64,000 nucleotides of DNA from Chryseolinea soli (GTDB lineage: Bacteria; Bacteroidota; Bacteroidia; Cytophagales; Cyclobacteriaceae): NCBI RefSeq assembly GCF_003589925.1, contig NZ_CP032382.1, positions 5,022,001 to 5,086,000 of the forward strand, in the 5' to 3' direction. Shown piece by piece: positions 62,516-64,000 of this stretch. The notes under the pieces are model-generated. The model made no database searches, had not been told where the DNA came from, and was given only the letters and a program-made list of their open reading frames with translations. A program made the position numbers and the translations under genes. Numbering within the stretch: position 1 is the first letter of the stretch; each line of letters starts with the position of its first letter.

Positions 62516-64000
62516 CTATTTTGTTTCCTTTTCCACGCTGCCGTTCACAGGCAGGCAAGTGATGAACTCGGCGCCCTTTCCATCTTCACTCACCACGCGC
62601 AAAGAGCCCTGGTGATTGTTGATGATCCCCAGGCTGATCGATAACCCCAGACCGGTGCCTTTGCCAACTTCCTTCGTCGTGAAAAAAGGATCCATGATCT
62701 TCCGTTGAAGGGCAGGGGGGATGCCGGGACCGTTGTCGGAGATACTTATTTTAATGACATCATCCTGAAGCGCCGTAGAAATGATCAGGTTCCGTGGCCC
62801 TTCAACTTTGCCCAGGGCATAGATGGCGTTGTCGATGATGTTCATAAAGACCTGGCTCAATTGCACGGCGCTGGCTAGAATAGGGGGCAAGGTTTTATAA
62901 TTTTTGATGACGTGGATATTGCCCTCTTTCAGCTTGCTGTTGAGAATGGTCAGTGCCGCTTCCAGCGTTTCGTGAACGTCGATCTTCTCCAGGCCGCGCG
63001 CTTGAGGGGACGAGAAAAAAAGCAGGTTCATGATGATCTTATTCGTCCGTTGCACGCCATTGGCAATGGTGGTGAGGATGTCGCGGATATTCTTTACGGC
63101 TTCGGTGAAGTTTTTCTGTAATACCGAAGGATCGTCGGCCGCCTTACTCAGGTCGTCGATCTCGCTGGTCAGTGCTTCGACGCCGCCGGAAATAAAATTC
63201 AAAGGGTTGTTGATCTCATGGGCAATGCCCGCCGTGAGCACCCCCAACGAAACCATTTTTTCGGATTGCACGAGATGTTCCTGGGCAATTTTCAGATTCT
63301 CGATCGATTGTGTCAATTCCTGTTGATGACGCTCGATGACTTCATTTTTTGCCATCAAGGCGCGATGGGAGGCTTTCTTGTTTTGGTAGGCTCCATAAAT
63401 AATAACCAGCAGAACAATAAACGTAACGATGGAAGCGATCAGTACATTGCGCTGGAATTTGTTGCGCGCCACTTCGAGAGCGAAGATCTCGTTCCTGGCT
63501 TTGAGTAAATTTATTTCAGCGTCTCGCCATTCCATTTCTTGTCGTATCGCATCGCGTTCGAAGTTGGCCTTCTCCTTACCCAGAAAAAGCGAATCGCGGA
63601 TAGCATTGAGTTTTTGCAAGGCGAACACGGCGCTCTTGTAATTTTCCTGTGCATTGGAAAGATCGGCACGCGCTTGCCAATAATAAAGCCTCACGTTGTT
63701 GTCTATGCTGTGGGGCAACAACAGCTTTGCCGAATCCAGATAGACTTTAGCTTCGGGATAACGTTTCATCAACGTCAGCACGCGGGCCACGGTGGCAGCC
63801 GTGTGGCAGGCGTCGGAGAACTGATGGAAGGCCATCGCGGTCCGGTATCCGAACTTGATTTCTTCCAGCGCGTCGGGATAGCGTTTTAACTTGATGAACA
63901 AGTTTGCTTTGCTCCACCGGATGATGCCAAGCCATACAGGGTTATGGAAGTCGATGGCCAATTGCACTGCTTTATTATACCATTCCAGGGATGCGTCCAG
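62516..64000 (-). CDS. Sensor histidine kinase with TPR input, 5' end beyond window
   Basis: The frame is open to the window edge (the residues LDASLEWYNKAVQ precede the first in-frame GTG at 63967), so the N-terminus is missing. The visible part begins with TPR-like repeats, then one membrane helix (VLIASIVTFIVLLVIIYGAYQN), a coiled coil (EVIERHQQELTQSIENLKIAQ), the H-box VLTAGIAHEINNPLNFISGG and a HATPase domain: NIIDNAIYAL (N-box), SDNGPGIP (G1), GTGLGLSISLGI (G2). The length and order match the TPR-containing kinases common in Bacteroidota. No receiver domain within the part seen and no response-regulator gene in the window. Confidence 0.9.
   Translation of the reverse strand: MDASLEWYNKAVQLAIDFHNPVWLGIIRWSKANLFIKLKRYPDALEEIKFGYRTAMAFHQFSDACHTAATVARVLTLMKRYPEAKVYLDSAKLLLPHSIDNNVRLYYWQARADLSNAQENYKSAVFALQKLNAIRDSLFLGKEKANFERDAIRQEMEWRDAEINLLKARNEIFALEVARNKFQRNVLIASIVTFIVLLVIIYGAYQNKKASHRALMAKNEVIERHQQELTQSIENLKIAQEHLVQSEKMVSLGVLTAGIAHEINNPLNFISGGVEALTSEIDDLSKAADDPSVLQKNFTEAVKNIRDILTTIANGVQRTNKIIMNLLFFSSPQARGLEKIDVHETLEAALTILNSKLKEGNIHVIKNYKTLPPILASAVQLSQVFMNIIDNAIYALGKVEGPRNLIISTALQDDVIKISISDNGPGIPPALQRKIMDPFFTTKEVGKGTGLGLSISLGIINNHQGSLRVVSEDGKGAEFITCLPVNGSVEKETK

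Overview
The window looks like a chromosomal segment of a soil- or water-type member of the Bacteroidota, most likely in or near the order Cytophagales. Three things point there. There are two SusC/SusD-type outer-membrane uptake pairs and a separate TonB-dependent receptor. Several genes are preceded by the Bacteroidota -7 promoter element TAnnTTTG rather than by sigma70-type boxes. The mix of AraC regulators with membrane N-termini, DoxX-like, DUF2267, DUF4136 and DUF6496 proteins is typical of that group. Base composition is moderately GC-rich throughout, except for one visibly AT-rich stretch at about 37300-39460. No rRNA, tRNA, CRISPR array, integrase or intact insertion sequence was recognised.

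Layout. Positions 1-5640 hold small regulator-plus-enzyme units: a Crp/Fnr fragment, AraC with a short-chain dehydrogenase, HxlR divergent from a DoxX-like protein, DUF2267, an XRE regulator and a DUF4136 lipoprotein. Next come a TonB receptor (5884-8394), an AraC regulator followed by an IorA/IorB-type molybdenum hydroxylase (8702-12507), and the first SusC/SusD pair (12630-17726). A largely empty stretch of 1.35 kb follows. An ArsR/SRPBCC/hydrolase unit (19078-20719) is transcribed away from a histidine-rich, probably metal-related set (20896-24293) that ends in a thioredoxin-like lipoprotein and an Asp-box protein. Then come a cyclase-family lipoprotein, a HigBA-type toxin-antitoxin pair, DUF488, and a LacI regulator divergent from the second SusC/SusD pair (28048-32995). 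A Crp/Fnr gene lies upstream of a DoxX-methyltransferase-racemase operon (33075-35744). The AT-rich island carries a solitary TIR-TPR protein (37877-39340), which faces a membrane class III nucleotide cyclase. An RND efflux operon with an AraC regulator occupies 41483-48591.

From 50654 to 61674 five genes overlap head to tail on the plus strand. They encode a glycogen-synthase-like GT4 enzyme, a GH57 amylase-like enzyme, GlgX, TreZ, and a single 1399-residue protein joining TreY to MalQ. Together they describe making and debranching an alpha-1,4-glucan and converting it to trehalose by the TreY/TreZ route, with MalQ recycling short maltodextrins. A DUF6496 basic protein, a small unknown gene and a TPR histidine kinase cut by the window edge close the segment.

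The items most worth following up are the TIR-TPR protein (candidate anti-phage effector, Pycsar/CBASS TIR family), the TreY-MalQ fusion, and several regulator genes whose operator architecture can be read directly from the DNA.
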